Shown piece after piece: positions 1 through 13,460 of a stretch of 64,000 bases of DNA. This DNA is from Ganoderma boninense (lineage: Eukaryota > Basidiomycota > Agaricomycetes > Polyporales > Polyporaceae): positions 4,930,908-4,994,907 of the forward strand of contig CM035305.1 in assembly GCA_002900995.3 (NCBI GenBank). Direction: 5' to 3'. Position 1 is the first letter of the stretch. Every line of letters starts with the position of its first letter. Below the pieces are notes generated by a model. It did not search any database. It saw only the letters and a program-made list of their open reading frames with translations, and had not been told where the DNA came from. The translations under genes and the position numbers were made by a program.

Positions 1-972
1 TATGCGGAAAGGGAGCATGCCTCTCACCTACTTATGTGGCCCTCCACTGAGAGATCGCCTTAAGCGGTCGTCTTGGATGAAGGTGGTGGTACATGTCCAT
101 GTCCATCACGTCATGCGTGGATGAGCGGGCCGGGGCACAGCGAAGCGAGGACTACGCGTCAAGTGTGAAGGATTCCCCACAGCCACGAGAATCCTTGATG
201 TTCGAGTTTTTGAGTGCGAACCTCGCGCTGTAAATGAAATCGGACGTAAGCCACAAAAAAGTAATACGACGGCACGTTGAGGACGCAATATCTGAGATCG
301 TCCTCTTACCGGTCCATCTCGTTTCCAATGAACGAGCTTGCAGTCGTTTACAAATTTGACTCCATCCTGCTCTACGATCTCGTCTGATTCGAGCGGTTTC
401 TCAACGTAGGTGATACGAGAGCCCTTCGCACCCCCTTCTTCTGTACGCCTATACGGATCATCTGGGGTGTTGGACTTTTGAGGAGATTCCGAACCGCTGA
501 CTGCTGTAGGCGTCTGCCCGGGTGGAGAGGGAGCCCAACCGATGTGAGGATATCGATAATATATACTACAATAATTGCCACCTTGGTTGCACGGATCGCT
601 GGGCGAGGCGGCTCACCTTCGGTGCGGGTGAAGGACACCTGTCCACTTGAGGCGAAGTGCGCGAGTCGAGGAGATACCAAATAAATTAGTCCAGCGGCGA
701 CATGTGCGCGTTGCAGGCGAGCGAGTGCAGAGACCATCGTCGTCGGGACGTAGGGAAAGCCTATATACATAAGTAGAGCCGATCGTTTCAACAAGAATTT
801 TCCGCAATAATGAGCACCAAATACGAATAGTTACATAATACTATAAGCTAAGGAAACAGCCTGCTAAGGCAATACTTAGTATCCACCGTCTTATTCCTCG
901 TTTGGCTTACGTTGGGTTATCGATTTGACATTATGTAATATTGGTCACCACCCTATTAGGCCTCCTAAGTGC

Positions 973-992
973 TAAGTACTTATAAGTACTTA
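973..992. repeat. 20-bp perfect palindrome
   Basis: The 10-mer taagtactta, itself a palindrome, occurs twice head to tail, giving a 20-bp self-complementary stretch. It lies in AT-richer DNA with other short TTAG/CTAA inverted repeats nearby. Confidence 0.8.
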
Positions 993-1542
993 CTAATAGC
1001 ACCGACTTTCACTTACTTAGTGAAGTTAGTCTGAAGCCTGCATCTGTCTCTCGCTGCTGGGTCCTTCCAACATTTGAATACTCACACGGAAATATCAACC
1101 CCTCAGTGAATGCCCTGGGTTGGCAGAGCTGCTGTGCAAGCGAGCAACGACACTGTCCCACCTACCATGGCGCGAGAACGTGAACCGTTGGTGGAGTCCG
1201 AGTCGACTCTGCTCAAAGCGTTATACGGCCGTCCTCCCTCCACGCAACATGGTCATTTGTCGTCTGCCTCGAGAAACAAGCTCAGAGCCGCCTGTCTCTG
1301 GCCGTGATCGATCCGATCCTGGCCACTGCCGAGATAAGTACTGTCGACGTGCTGGCCGTTGTCTGACGTCTCTCCCCGGGGCCTGAATGCCTGGCTACAA
1401 TTTTCAATGCTGGTTCAGTGTGACATGCATCAGAAAAGTAAGGGACATGAACTTACATTCATACCCTATGAATCGACGACGGAGTCTAGTCTTCAGCATA
1501 GCGGGTGGTCGTTAGCTGAGGCCATCAGCAAAAGCGCTAACC

Positions 1543-1563
1543 CGTGGCAATGGAATTGCCACG
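1543..1563. repeat. Hairpin, 8-bp arms
   Basis: The arms cgtggcaa (1543-1550) and ttgccacg (1556-1563) are perfect reverse complements around a 5-nt loop. The next hairpin begins 34 nt downstream. Confidence 0.75.
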
Positions 1564-1596
1564 CCGGTCCGGGTCTGCCTACCATAACGGGACAGG

Positions 1597-1635
1597 CGAG
1601 GTTTGCAATGCATCGCCTTGCTGTTGCAAACCTCG
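1597..1635. repeat. Hairpin, 12-bp arms
   Basis: The arms cgaggtttgcaa (1597-1608) and ttgcaaacctcg (1624-1635) are perfect reverse complements with a 15-nt loop. The core gtttgcaatgc recurs twice near 2961 and 2983, which suggests a small dispersed repeat family. Confidence 0.8.
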
Positions 1636-3636
1636 GACTGGCGAGGTGAAAATCGCGATGCTCAAGTTACGGTATTTAGTAGGATTGTATCAGTATGAAA
1701 TTTTCAAGGATTCGATAGTCAATGTCTTGCATTCCATGCGCAGGCTCGAGGGGGAATAAGTGTGGCAGGCGGCCCGGGGTCACCTCAGCGCTCTACGGCG
1801 ACGAAGCTCGGAGCTCGTCGTTCTTCTCTTGTCGTCTCTCCTATCACTCTCAACCCTCCATCATAGGTCTCTTCGCTCAAGGTCTCTTCGCTCCCCCAAT
1901 CAGACATCATCATATTCGGCCCTCAAATCTCGCAGGTTGCTGGACAGGATGAACCCGGGCAAGCAGGCTGAGAAACTGCAGTAAGCCTTATAGAACTGCC
2001 TCGACCCCCCCCCCCGGCGCAGTGGGTCGTTTATTCTCCCTTGTTCTTGACGCCAGGTGTGCTGGGAAGAGGCGGGTGTGAGGTTTGGGTGGCCTGGTTG
2101 GCCTGTGATTTGTGGATGAGGCCCGTGCGCGGTGATGGGCCAGTACAAGTTCGTTCAGGACCTGTCACTCGGTCTTCCCGCCCTTCATAAGGTTCGTCAC
2201 CCTTTTTGCTAGGCCCCTCAAGACTTCTCTCTTCTCGCCCACCATCCCCCGACCTTCCACTCGAGTCATGGCACTACGTTTGCGTCGACGGGAGCTCACA
2301 ATAAATCTTCGAGTTTGTTGTACTGATGTCTTCACTCCTACAGGATCTACTACGCTGACCTGACTCCAAGACCTTACGGTAAGTTGTTGTATGCGCCTCA
2401 TCCCCCCATGTTGACTATATGCGCGTCATACGTCGTGTTGGATGCGGTCTGGCACCTTGGCTTTGTGGGGCTTCGGAACGGTGAGTCTGTTTGTTTACAC
2501 CGTCATCTAGTCTTGTATGCTGTCTTTTATGACTGCGTGATGCTTGCCGCCCCCCCTACCCTCGCATAGTATCCCTCCCTTGTGTTCCCGCTTCATCTCA
2601 CCAGGAGAGGTAAGCTGTATGTTATTCCCTTCATCTTCGCCTCCCGCCCTTGTTCGCTTTTATATCTCTCAAACTCCAACCCGACCCTGACCTCGCTCCG
2701 AGGCTCTCTTGGGTCTCCCTTCCACTCCCTCACCCTTCTTACTGGCAGTGCTTTGCTGCGTCTGTATTTGCGCTGTACCCATGTTTCTGGCCTGCCGTCA
2801 TGTTTGTATCTTATTATTAGCAGTCAATAATATATGTTCTTCTCCGCAATTTGTTCTGTGCGGATATCGGCTATCGTATATGGTTCAAAACTGTTACCTC
2901 CGCACCGGGTATGACTGTAATCCCTGGCTGCCATTAGAATCCCCGCCTTGCATGGCAGAAGTTTGCAATGCACCCTGCGTAGGTTTGCAATGCGATCTTG
3001 GGTATCCATTGCCAGTCTTATAATAACCACTCCTTTGTAATGACAATACAAACTTCAAATCGGCAATATGGTTATGTAATGCTATTCAATATAAGATGGG
3101 ATTACATTGACTTTGTATACGGGATTGCAATAGTTTTGCGCCCCCGCAGATGAGAGACAAGCTCCGCGCCGCTACAACGGCCTCACAACTTGACCACCAT
3201 GAATCATCTGACGGCCCGCATCCTGCATTCAACCCTCTGCGCCGGACTCTGTACGGATGCGTTTTCGCTGTGGGTATCCGCCGCAGCGAACGAATCTGCG
3301 CGTAGCACCCAAATCGTAGCGCGGCACGGAAATCACAGGGATGAACCGTTTTGCTGATTCATTCGTAACGAATACACTCACGTCTAACCAGCAATAACTT
3401 CAGTTCTTGAACCCGAAGATATCGTGCTGTTCGGAATTTGGGTCGGCGAAAAGAGTAGGGGATTGGGAGAAGGTAGCCTGCCACAGCGTTGACGTTTGAT
3501 ATCGGCCTTCCAAAACGGGAATGACAACTGCGAACGTTGAACGAGCGCCGTCGGCCGTCTCGCCAACCCCAAATGTCCCGCGTCATGTGTCCCCGCCCTT
3601 CTCCGCGCTCACACATCTCTCGCATCCTCCTGCAAC

Positions 3637-6600
3637 ATGGAGGTCGATGCCTCCAATATCTCCTTCCTCCCGGTGCAGCCTCTGCCCACCGTGCACGTAC
3701 CGGCGACGGACTATGACGACCACCGCGACGCACAGACCCCGCTCTGCATCGACAATGGCTCCACACACTTGCGCTTCGGCTTCTGCACGTCGAAGACACC
3801 GAGGACGGGGATTAACATGGTCGCGAAGTACAAGGAGCGCAAGACGAACAAGCCCCTGCTGCTGTTCGGGGAGGGCATAGACATCGAGGGCGGCGCGAGG
3901 TCGCAGGCGAAGACGCCTTGGGAGGGCGACGTGCTGCTCAACTTCGACGCGCTGGTGCGTTCCTCCGTGTTTTTGTTTAGATATGAGATTGGAGAAATGT
4001 ACAATGCGACCCGGATCCCCGCAGGAAAATGCGCTCGATTACGCGTTCATCCACCTCGGCATCGACACCCCGACCGTGGACCACCCCATCCTCATGACCG
4101 AGCGACTCGCGTCGCCGCTGCATTCAAGAGCATGTGAGTACCCTCTTGGTTCGCAGCGTGTGTGCGCGGAAGAGCTCACGGCGAGAGCAGTGACGTCCGA
4201 ACTGATGTTCGAACAGTACTCCGTCCCCTCCCTTGCCTTCTGTGTCGACTCGGTCATGTCCTTCTACCACAACAACCTCCCCTCCCCGCCTGTTCCTTTC
4301 CACGGTGATGGACTGGTCGTCTCGTTCAACACTGCATCGACCTCGGTGATACCAGTACTGGACGGAAGGGGCCTTATGAGCCATGCTAAACGGTAAGCCG
4401 TCTTTGCACACGTTACTTCCGTCCTCCGCTATCCTATGATCCTGCTGGTCGACTTGGATGAGGATGTGTCGAAGACTTCTCAGGCGCGGTCAAAGCAACG
4501 GGGGGAGAAGTCGGGCGGGGGAACCTTCCCCGTAACGTTCGGGAGAAGAGGCCCTGCGCTGGGCCTGTTTGCTTTGTTCCTCTTTGCCAGTCATTCATCT
4601 AGTTTGTTAAGAGTTCATTTTGGCACTCGTCATGAACAATGAGTGGCAACGAGAAGGGAGGGGGGACGCTTTTTCTGTTGCGGGGCTACCCTTTGCCGCG
4701 CTCCAAGGTCTCGTCACTTGCGCGCGACGCGTCAATGTGCCTCCTTGGCCTCTTCTCATGCGGCCTCATTCGTGTCGAGCCTTTTCCAGGAACGTGCGCG
4801 TTGATGCACAGTGCGCGTTACAATGAGCTGCCTTGGTGGTATGGTAACAAAACATATAACCGATTCTTGGCAAGGAAAAAGTTGGCGCGACGCTGGCGCG
4901 CGTGGTGTCGGCTGCACGAGGTCTTATGAATGATGTCCTCTGGCGGAGAGCTGCGGCGAGCGCGAGCGCATGAACTTACGGATGAGTGGAAAAGGTTCTG
5001 CCCTCCTGCCTTCTCGCTTTCCTCCCCTTTTTCTAGTCTCCTAACCAGTGACGCCCGGAAAAGCAAAGAGATGGTGTCAAGGGGACAGGAGAGGGCGGTG
5101 AACATCGTCAAGACGGGCAGGGCGGCTTCCCCTTCCACTTACATGTCAGTCAACTCCTCGCGGTTGCGACGCGCCTTTGTGAAATGCTCGCGTCTGGACG
5201 ATACACGCGCCATTGTCGCTCCAACTCAGCTTTCCTACGAGTAGTCGTCCTTACGCCATGAAGTGACGATTCCTTACAACGAGGTAGCCTACGAAATCAC
5301 CGACGTTTTGGGACGCGTCTTTTGCCTTTGCGTTTCGCTTGGAGCGTAACGAAGCTACCGTTCTCCTTTCCGGGCGCGTTCTCAGCCTATACTTCTACTC
5401 AGCCTATACTTCTACCTGAAGATGTATGGCAAAGTTTCTGCATGCACTATTTATTGCATGCATCCTTGACATGACGGCGTATGAATGGAATATGGCATCA
5501 TCTGTGCGCACATATAGTTGTGTAGGCTCTTCCTAGACGGAGGATGCTCTTATTGGGACGCTTGATGAAAAGTGGACGAGTGAGCAAGTGTCCTGCTGAC
5601 CCTCATATCCATTTACCCTCACGGACGAAAGTCGTACGTGGAAAACGACGATGACCTTCCCAGACAATTTTTTATCTCCCCATCGCATCCTTGCCAAAGG
5701 TGTTGATCTCTCTTTACGCATAGCATAAACTGGGGCGCGTCCCAAGCGAGCGACTACCTCCTGAAGCTCATCCAGCTCAAGTACCCGACCTTTCCGAGCC
5801 GGGTGGTGCCACCACAGTGCAACTGGATGCTCCAAAACTACTGTGAATTCTCGCCAGATTATACTTCGCTCTTGCGGCGTCTCAAAGATCCACTGAATCT
5901 GCGCGTGGCGGAGCGCATCATCCAGTTCCCCTACACGTTGCCGGTCACGGAGGAGAAGACGGAGGAGGAGCTGGCGCGGATAGCGGAGCGCAAGAAGGAG
6001 CAGGGCCGGAAGCTGCAGGAGATCGCAGCGAAGTCGCGGCAGGAGAAGGTACGCTGTCATTGATTGATGACGCTCTAGATGCTCACCGAGTTGCGTTCCC
6101 CAGCTTCTGCAGAAGGAGACCGACCTGACGCACTTGCTCAGCATCCGAGAAGGGCGCGAGGAGGTGAGCAAGAGGGAGTGGGCCGAAACGCTGAAGGAGG
6201 AGGGCTTCGCGAACGATGCGGCGTTCGACGCTACGATCAAGAAGCTGGAGGCGGATCTGAAGAAGGCGCGCAAGAAGGAGGCGGACGGCGAGGATGCTGA
6301 GAACGTTGGTCACCTGACTATCATATTCGCGAGCGTGGCTGATGTTATGCGCAGGAGGAGCCTCCATCTTTCCCCCTGGTAGATGTCCCCGACGAAGACG
6401 TAAGCCCCTTGCCCATGCCCATTCCTTTGTTGCACCCTAACCCACTCGTCGATAGCTCGACGAAGAAGGCTTGAAGGAGAAGAAGAAGCAAAAACTGCTG
6501 AAGGCCGGGTTCGAAGCGCGCGAACGCGTAAAACGCGAAAAAGAACGTGAACGCGAGGAACGCGCAGCAGAGGAGAAACGGGAGGAGGAGGAGCGCGACC

Positions 6601-7639
6601 GCGACCTGACAGGATGGGCAGCGAAGCTACGCCGAGACCAAGAGGCGATCATGGCGCGCATCAAGGAGCGCACCCGACGGCGGGCGGCGCTGACGGACAG
6701 GAAGAGCGCGGCGAGCCAGGCACGGATGAAGAGCATCGCGAACCTGGCGGCGGACGACCGCGTGCCGAAGAAGCGGCGCAAAGCGGGCGGGGGTGAGTCT
6801 CGCGGTGTACGTCGGGGCGTGCTGGACTGTGCTGAGATGTTGGAGTGACACAGAGGACACGTTTGGCGCGGACGACGCAGACTGGGCGATCTACCGCAAG
6901 ATCGTGAGTGCTCCCCCTAACATCGTCTTGTCGCTGGGGATCTCTGACCTGGAATTCAGAACACGGCAGCGGCGTCCTCGGACGAAGAGGAGGACTTCGC
7001 GTCGCTGCAGGCGATCGAGCAGAAGCTGCTCGCGCACGACCCGACGTTCACCGAGGAGCACACGCACGCGGCGCTGTCCTCGCAGCGGTCCGCGCTCATG
7101 TCTGCATTCCGGCCACAGTACGAGGAGGGCGACGTGCGGGGCAAGGCGCGCATCCACCTGAACGTCGAGCGGTGGCGCGTGTGCGAGGCGTGGTTCTCGC
7201 CGAGCATGGCCGGGGTCGACTCGGCGGGGCTCGGCGAGGTGCTGCAGAACGTCCTCGGGCGCTTCGCGGACCGGGACAAGGGCCGGCTGGTCAAGGTGCG
7301 TTCCCGCTCTCCCTCTCCCTCTTCTCTTTTATTCCTCCGCGGGTGGCCGATGTTGAGAGGATTCTGCAGAACGTGTTCTTGACGGGGACGCCGTCGCAGC
7401 TGCCGGGGCTGACCGACCGCCTGCACGCGACGCTGCGCCCGATCCTGCCGCCGGAGATGCCGCTCGCGATCGTGCGTGCGGCGGATCCGACGTTGGACGC
7501 GTGGAAGGGCATGGCGGACTTTGCGAAGACGGACGAGTTCAAGACGGTGGGCGTGACGAAGGCGGAGTACGACGAGTGGGGCGGGGAACGGATCAAGCGG
7601 TGGTGGGGCGGGAACTGGAACTCGTCCGTTCCGCTGTGA
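3637..7639 (+). CDS. ARP5: Actin-related protein 5 (INO80 complex subunit)
   Basis: Nuclear actin-like protein that, with Ies6, forms a module of the INO80 chromatin remodeller coupling ATP hydrolysis to nucleosome sliding (family knowledge). Ten exons join in frame to 730 residues: 3637-3954, 4025-4133, 4191-4392, 5724-6048, 6104-6304, 6355-6399, 6456-6792, 6854-6903, 6960-7295, 7370-7639. The N-terminus carries the actin-fold strand CIDNGSTHLRFGF. The middle has the Arp5 signature AKRINWGASQASDYLLKLI, then a long charged coiled-coil insertion (about residues 290-540), then the C-terminal actin segment ending at SVPL. Length and order fit fungal Arp5. Intron 3 (4393-5723) is 1331 bp, whereas the other eight are 50-74 bp. 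The donor of intron 5 (gttggt) is weak. The gene converges on the Rab gene downstream. Confidence 0.93.
4393..5723 (+). other. Oversized 1331-bp intron 3 of ARP5
   Basis: Donor gtaagc at 4393 and acceptor gcatag ending at 5723 join AAACG to CATAAAC in phase 2, restoring the conserved AKR-INWGASQ segment. The intron holds a 17-bp tandem duplication (5382-5415) and a paired tgcatgca motif (5440-5447, 5455-5462). None of its short open frames is recognisable. An old insertion in an originally short intron is the simplest reading, but no terminal repeats or target duplication were found. Confidence 0.85.
5382..5415. repeat. 17-bp unit duplicated in tandem
   Basis: The unit tcagcctatacttctac occurs twice without mismatch at 5382-5398 and 5399-5415, inside the long ARP5 intron. 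Confidence 0.9.
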
Positions 7640-8199
7640 CGGTTGCGTGTCCTTCGAAATATTTTCTAGGGTGGATACTATTGTACATCAAGAAGGCATG
7701 ACTGAGATAGCGGATTCGACTCAGGCAGGAAACAGAAAATCCGGGCTGAGGACACCAGGGAGACTGCAATCTACGCCGGGAGACATGCGGACTAGCCCCA
7801 CATCCTCCCAGCTGGGCTGTGGACCGTCATGCAACTCTTCGAAGCTTCAGGCTAGCTAGCCGTAACTTACTGCCATGTGGAATTGCTATTGTATGCCCCC
7901 TCTGTTATTGTTGGTTGGAGAGAATATCCCATATAAATATGTAGATTGCTGGAAAACACCGCCTGCCCGTCGCACACACTCCCTACCGAAAGCCGGAGCG
8001 AGAGGGGGTATGCGGGGACGTATATGTGTACGTACGCGCGCGTATATGGATGTATGGGTGGCAGCCCAGGGGACGGGGAGGGAGAGAGCAACAGCAACAG
8101 CAGATGGCAGGACGTACACTACTGAGACAGGTGGGACAGGCCACGGCCACTGGCTGGCGTTGAATAGTGCACATCTGGGGCATCGTGACGGGGGCGGGT
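7640..8199. other. Convergent 3' intergenic region, ARP5 / Rab
   Basis: This 560-bp gap between two convergent stop codons should contain both 3' UTRs. I see no gene. It contains a 31-bp run of strictly alternating purine and pyrimidine (8018-8048) and a purine-rich, CAG-containing stretch just after it. Confidence 0.6.
8018..8048. repeat. Alternating purine-pyrimidine tract (Z-DNA-prone)
   Basis: Thirty-one consecutive bases alternate purine/pyrimidine, with a central CG-repeat core (cgcgcgcg) flanked by TG/TA steps. Such tracts can adopt left-handed DNA under negative supercoiling. Here it sits between two converging genes. Confidence 0.8.
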
Positions 8200-9593
<1,394 letters not shown>

Positions 9594-10004
9594 GATCTGC
9601 GAGTCCTGCGCAGTGAGTTTCTTGAGTCGTGGAGGTCGTTGGGCGACCTGGGGACGTACGGCGGGGTGGAGGAGACGACGAGGTGGCGGGAGGAGGAGCT
9701 GCGCTGACGGCAACCGTCGACGCTCGACTCCATCCGCACATCCAATTCCCTCCACGTGGAATTACCGTTTATGGAAAATCACAACATTGCAGGCCGACAT
9801 ACGTTTATCACTCCACATGTTTCTCCTCTACCACCTTCCAGACCTCCAGGAATATTTATTTGGATGCCTATGTATGTCGGAGGCAGTGATAAGCTTGATT
9901 CTGGGCTGGCAACGGGGGCACAGCAGCCTTGATCCATTTTGGGCTGGTATGTACTTATCAGGAATAAATAGCCGTATGTAACCCCCGCTCCGGCTTCACA
10001 GGAA
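9594..10004. promoter_or_regulatory. Shared divergent promoter region, Rab GTPase / DOT1
   Basis: These 411 bp separate two divergent start codons and must contain both promoters and 5' leaders. An AT-rich stretch lies near 9770-9880. No clear TATA box in a useful position was seen for either gene. Confidence 0.5.
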
Positions 10005-13000
10005 ATGAGCTCATCGCCACCGCTCATGCTTTTCACCTCGACCACGACGATGAGCTCGTCCTCGACGTCTCTCGCGACCCCCACCAGCCACGCCTTCTTC
10101 TCCACTCTCAAGTTCTCCCCCTCGGGCTCGTCCACCCTCGTCACAGCGCGGGTTACAGCCGTCCCTGGACATCAGGATCTGCGCTCAGGCGCTCCGACGA
10201 TCAAGGTGACGGCGCAAGAAGTCCCTTCCTCGACCCCCTCGCGCGACCTCGACGCGTTATCCAAGCGCAAGAGCACCGACAACCCCCCGCGCAAAGTCGT
10301 CAAGAAGCGACGCGTCTCCCCGCCCCAGGATGCGCCCGCCGAGCCCCGCACGCGTGTCTCGCGCACCCCTGTAGCCTCCGGATCGAGCCGCTATAGCTCT
10401 CGGGCGTCGTCGCTGCTCTCTGTAGACAGTGCGTCGACGCCGAGCACGCGTGCGACGTCCGTGGCGAGCGTGCCTCCGACGCCGCCACCGCGGGAGTGCT
10501 GGATCGACGAGAAGGGGGAGCCTGCCGACGATTTTCTCAGCTCGGAGGCAGTCGTGCGGAGCCTGATGAAGGGATACAAACGACGTGAGTACCCCACTGC
10601 TGTGTTTTTCATACTCTCCTCGTTCTTGCGTTCTCCTCGTTCTTTCGTTGTGTGGCGCGTTAGAATTTGTCCCTGCCAAGTGTGCATGCAAACTATGGCC
10701 AAGCGGACCCGCATATTCGCAGGCCATATTTTGCATCTCTTGCCCCAAGATAAAATGTGGATGGTTTCCGCCCTGCAAAGCTTTTGCAGAGAAATACTCA
10801 TTCTAACAGTTCATAAAGCCATTCGTAGCGGCTGCGAAGGATCGCCACGCCTGTGCGGCGGTCGCCTGGCTCCATCCCGCTATTGTGCCATTACCAGCCT
10901 CATATATGCTGTCAAATTATGGTCTAGTATGCCTCGTATTGCCATTGCAGAGGTTTCGCCCGGGTCGTCTTTGTCAGTGGCCCTGCAACGAGTGGCGTAC
11001 CTATATGCATCCCGGATCCTTGTAGGTGCGGTATGCTTCACGACAGGCAGTTTCCAATTTTGCACCCCGGGACATCACACCCGTTGGCGGATTTGGTCTC
11101 CGGACGTCCGTTTTGATCAATTTTCGGTCAGACCTACGTGATGGACGTCCGGCGGACCTCCTCACAAGAGATGTCCTTCGGACGACCTCAGGACGGTCCC
11201 ACGACGTCTGTGTGCACATGATCTCGTGTTTCTGAGCCCAACTGCGGATTTACGACCACTTTCACCCTACCTTTCGGGGTGCCTGGAGCCTATCCCAATG
11301 TAGCTGCACTATACGGGGGTCCCCACCTAGTCAGTAGCGTCTGATGGAAACAATCGCAAAATGGGTGCGTACCCTTGTAACGGTGATCCTGGTTGCAAGC
11401 CAAGGACCTGAATCTCAGAAGCACCGCATAGAACCAGTAACAATGCCCTTTAAATGGTCTATTATGTGGGCTTATCGAAGATTCTGATCCTGAACAGCCT
11501 TATAGACGGGTCTGTCACTGGAGGCCAGTCGCAGACCTTTTTTTACAGTGCACGGGCGCGATATTTGCCCCTGCCCATCGTGCTTGGCCCTGGATTGTCA
11601 TCGGTACTCGCATGCTTCCACACCATTGATAGCACCCTTCATTTTTTTTGTATTGTGCTTTGTAGCCACTGTTGTGTATATGGCAGACATCAAGTTCATT
11701 TGTTTCGGGTTGAATAATTTGGCCTTCATGTTGCTCACGACCCTCCGCGCAGATTTTAAAAACCCGCTCGATCCCGCAGACAAGGCCTTCGAGCCCGACG
11801 CTTCAAATTACCCTGTAGTCGACCTGCAGTATCCAAACACGGACGCGCAGGAGAGGTACAGACATTTCGACTTATTCCTGCGCATACCTGCTCACGAACT
11901 GTCGAAGATTTATCCTCCTAGCGCCTAAGGACAAGGACCATTATAACCCAATCATGTGTCTCGAAAGCACGTTGTATACCATTATTCAGTGTACGTTGTC
12001 ACATTTTCAAATCAGGATGCATGTTTTGACCATCGCGAATAGATTATCTCACACCCAGACAAGCTTCGCTTTTCGGCACCCTTCCGAAGAAGACTATCAT
12101 GGATGACGATAAGGAGGTAACGGAGGACGACGACGACTACGACCAGGACCGCGCACCGAAAACTCCATATGACTTTGATCCTGCATCCCCATACCCGATT
12201 TCCGGAGCGCCGTCGCCTCTATCATCTGAAGTGTCTATACCACCTTCTGCAACATCATACTCATCGCTATCGTCGCTGCTATCGCGCTCCTCGTTCTCGG
12301 CCTCCTCGATGTCCCCTGCTCTCGCGCTTTCCTCAGTTTCCGCTCTCTCCTGCTATGCGCGGAAGGAGACCGCTGACTCCCCGCCTCGTGTGGACTACCT
12401 GCGCTTGCTCCGGCGCGCGATCAAGCAGGAGAACGGCCCGATGTTCGTGCAGGTCATGGACGCCATCAATGCTCTCCTGTCGCTCATCAAGTACCCTCCC
12501 CTCTCCCTGGACCTGTTCGACCCGCTCCCTACGAACGAGATGCGCGCCATGGTCCGGTCGTGGACGAAGATACCCAAGGACGTCGTACACCGCATCGTGG
12601 ACGAGACGTACCAACGTGCTGTTGGCCCGCACATCGACAAGCTCAAGCGCTACGAGGCGTTCTCTTCCGAGGTCTACGGAGAGCTCATGCCGGCGTTCGT
12701 CACGGATCTGATCGAAGCTACGGGCCTTACCGAGGAATCGATATTCCTGGACCTCGGCTCCGGCGTCGGGAACGTTGTCCTTCAAGCAAGCCTCGAGACC
12801 GGATGCACGAGCTACGGGATCGAGATCATGCCCGGCCCCGCGCAGATCGGACGGAGACAGCTGGAGGAGTTCAAGACACGGTGCAGGATGTGGGGCGTAC
12901 GGGCAGGGAAGGTCGAGTTGGAGGAGGGCGACATGTTGAAGAGCGCCAGGGTGGACGAGCTCGTCAAGACTGCCGACGTTGTGCTTGTGAACAACAAGGT

Positions 13001-13460
13001 GTTCCTCGAGTCGCGTGGGTGTTTTCTATTGTTCTTCGCTCTGTGCAATCCGTGTACTGACGTGGCCGATGGGACTGTGGATAGTGAACGAGGCACTGAG
13101 ACAGAAGTTCCTCGATCTGAAGGAGGGTGCGATCGTGGTCTCGCTCAAGTGCCTCATGGGCTCCGGCAGGGCCTCCGCCCGTGAACGCAGCTCGTCTCCG
13201 GCTCTGAAGGAGCGCAACGTAGGTATCTTCCGTTCTTCCCCTCCTCCAAACATCTGACTTGGCCTTCGGATTAGCTCGATCATATTGGCGAGATATTCAC
13301 CGTCACGGCGCGGCCGTACCGACCCGGATGCGTTTCATGGGGCGGCGCAGGAGGGGAGTATTTCCTGCAGCGCATGAACCGCGAGGACTACGCGCGCCGG
13401 AAGATGCTCTTCGAAAACTCGCGGGCTGGCTCCGCGAGGGTGACCCGCTCGCGCCGGTGA
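10005..13460 (+). CDS. DOT1: Histone H3 lysine-79 methyltransferase
   Basis: DOT1 methylates H3K79 on nucleosomes using S-adenosylmethionine, acting in silencing, elongation and DNA-damage signalling (family knowledge). Six exons give 685 residues in frame: 10005-10584, 11753-11855, 11908-11990, 12043-13014, 13085-13218, 13275-13460. The N-terminal ~190 residues are Ser/Pro-rich with a basic cluster (KRKSTDNPPRKVVKKRR) like a nuclear signal. The conserved part starts at ERFILLAPKDKDHYNPI. The catalytic domain shows YGELMPAF (D1 loop), the SAM motif FLDLGSGVGNVVLQ (about residue 490), SYGIEIM, and VVLVNNKVF in place of the usual NNF motif. An acidic and Ser-rich linker precedes the fold. Intron 1 (10585-11752) is 1168 bp, against 52-70 bp for the others. 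Confidence 0.94.
10585..11752 (+). other. Oversized 1168-bp intron 1 of DOT1
   Basis: Donor gtgagt follows AAACGAC and acceptor cgcag precedes ATTTTAAAAAC, joining KRHFKNPLDP in phase 1. No recognisable coding sequence occurs inside; plus- and antisense open frames have no family features. The sequence ggacgtccg occurs twice about 40 bp apart (near 11102 and 11143). Its origin is not visible. Confidence 0.85.

Larger units (their letters stand above)
1..3636. other. Region without a recognisable gene
   Basis: I find no protein family in any frame here. Open frames such as the minus-strand one at 372-794 lack recognisable motifs. Around 1930-2830 the plus strand is pyrimidine-rich and has several splice-like GT..AG signals, for example a donor after 2374 and another after 2480. 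Small exons or a transcribed leader upstream of ARP5 are therefore possible but unproven. The region also holds the palindrome at 973-992 and the hairpins near 1543-1635, listed separately. Confidence 0.5.

Noticed and set aside
2384..2830. Small multi-exon gene suggested by splice-like signals upstream of ARP5
   Set aside because: Individual pieces can be translated, but no start-to-stop model with a recognisable product could be built.
4436..5244. Open frames inside the long ARP5 intron as a nested gene
   Set aside because: They overlap on both strands, have no motifs, and the flanking exons splice cleanly across them.
11856..11907. Premature stop in DOT1 after ELSKIYPPSA
   Set aside because: A 52-nt intron with good borders joins ER to FILLAPKDKD, the conserved DOT1 sequence.
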